Source of the DNA: Bacteroidota bacterium
Lineage (GTDB): Bacteria; Bacteroidota; Bacteroidia; Chitinophagales; Chitinophagaceae
DNA length: 40,920 bases
Assembly: GCA_013285595.1 (NCBI GenBank)
Contig: JABDHF010000007.1
Span: 109-41,028, forward strand
Direction of reading: 5' to 3'
In this document: positions 40,831 through 40,920 of the stretch, in pieces
Numbering within the stretch: position 1 is the stretch's first letter
Layout of the letters: each line of letters begins with the position of its first letter
Made by a program: the position numbers and the translations under genes
The notes under the pieces: generated by a model
The model's database searches: none
What the model saw: only the letters and a program-made list of their open reading frames with translations
Told to the model about the DNA's origin: nothing

Positions 40831-40920
40831 ATGCCATTTCATCCGCAATTAGCTTTTGAGCCAATAGCTGCACAGAATCATCACCAAAGCCAGGAATTAA
40901 AGAAGCTGCTGGAATACCTG
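40831..40920 (+). CDS. Start of a gene cut by the window end, possibly phenylacetate-CoA ligase-like
   Basis: Thirty codons remain, starting MPFHPQLAFEPIAAQNHHQS and continuing QELKKLLEYL. The pattern FEPIAxxN...LKxLLEYL resembles the N-terminus of phenylacetate-CoA ligase or LuxE-type AMP-forming enzymes in Bacteroidota, where a helix of this type precedes the SPFYxxxF segment. The rest lies outside the window, so the assignment is weak. Confidence 0.4.
   Translation, partial: MPFHPQLAFEPIAAQNHHQSQELKKLLEYL

Noticed and set aside
1-40920. CRISPR arrays, rRNA and tRNA genes
   Set aside because: No regularly spaced repeats with unique spacers and no cloverleaf or rRNA sequence were recognised; small RNAs cannot be excluded by eye.

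Overview
The window looks like chromosomal DNA of a Bacteroidota bacterium, most likely from the Chitinophagales/Chitinophagaceae area (inference). At least five genes encode secreted proteins ending in a type IX secretion (T9SS) type A sorting domain (pattern YPNP ... GxYxL ... V-E or K-x). Many genes lack a clear Shine-Dalgarno, and several carry the Bacteroidota promoter -7 box TAnnTTTG, sometimes with a TTTG box 18-19 bases upstream. No rRNA, tRNA or CRISPR array was seen.

Layout. 1-3365: tail of a T9SS surface protein, a convergent alpha/beta hydrolase, and a ClC chloride channel with a +1 frameshift. 3366-4695: a noncoding hairpin-array repeat (partial second copy at 4552-4680) around a secreted FKBP isomerase. 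4696-7189: an AT-rich restriction-modification island on the minus strand (C5 methyltransferase, DUF4928-type presumed restriction enzyme, Vsr nuclease) in one overlapping operon. 7449-9506: an NHL-repeat T9SS protein. 9507-11556: a gene-poor zone with a truncated ssb gene, a small plasmid-type gene and other scraps, probably a decayed mobile element. 11557-14229: a TPR histidine kinase and NarL-type regulator operon, divergent from a 1368-residue NHL/Ig-like T9SS protein (14468-18574). 18575-21730: an S1/P1 nuclease pseudogene, a DUF6973-type lipoprotein and small unknown genes.

21837-30238: a PadR regulator with a membrane partner carrying GldL-like motifs, then four surface or unknown proteins, two with T9SS signals. 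30472-32283: an AT-rich beta-helix-like protein with a membrane tail. 32453-35338: housekeeping genes (phosphohexomutase, aldehyde dehydrogenase) read divergently. 35383-35831: a RelE/ParE-type toxin-antitoxin pair whose 59-residue antitoxin is easily missed. Then follow an SGNH hydrolase, a third NHL/T9SS protein, an orphan antitoxin-like gene, a SlyD-like isomerase, a Uma2-family nuclease with a membrane partner, and a minus-strand pair that overlaps by four bases: a possible ADP-ribosyltransferase-fold protein and an EF-Tu domain-like protein. The window ends in the first 30 codons of another gene.

Themes. Three NHL-repeat T9SS proteins and several other T9SS clients show heavy investment in surface display. 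Defence and mobility are represented by the R-M-Vsr island, the TA pair, the orphan antitoxin, the mobile-element relic and three families of short dispersed repeats located in gene boundaries. The best candidates for something undescribed are the hairpin-array repeats and the EF-Tu-like/ART-like pair at the right end.
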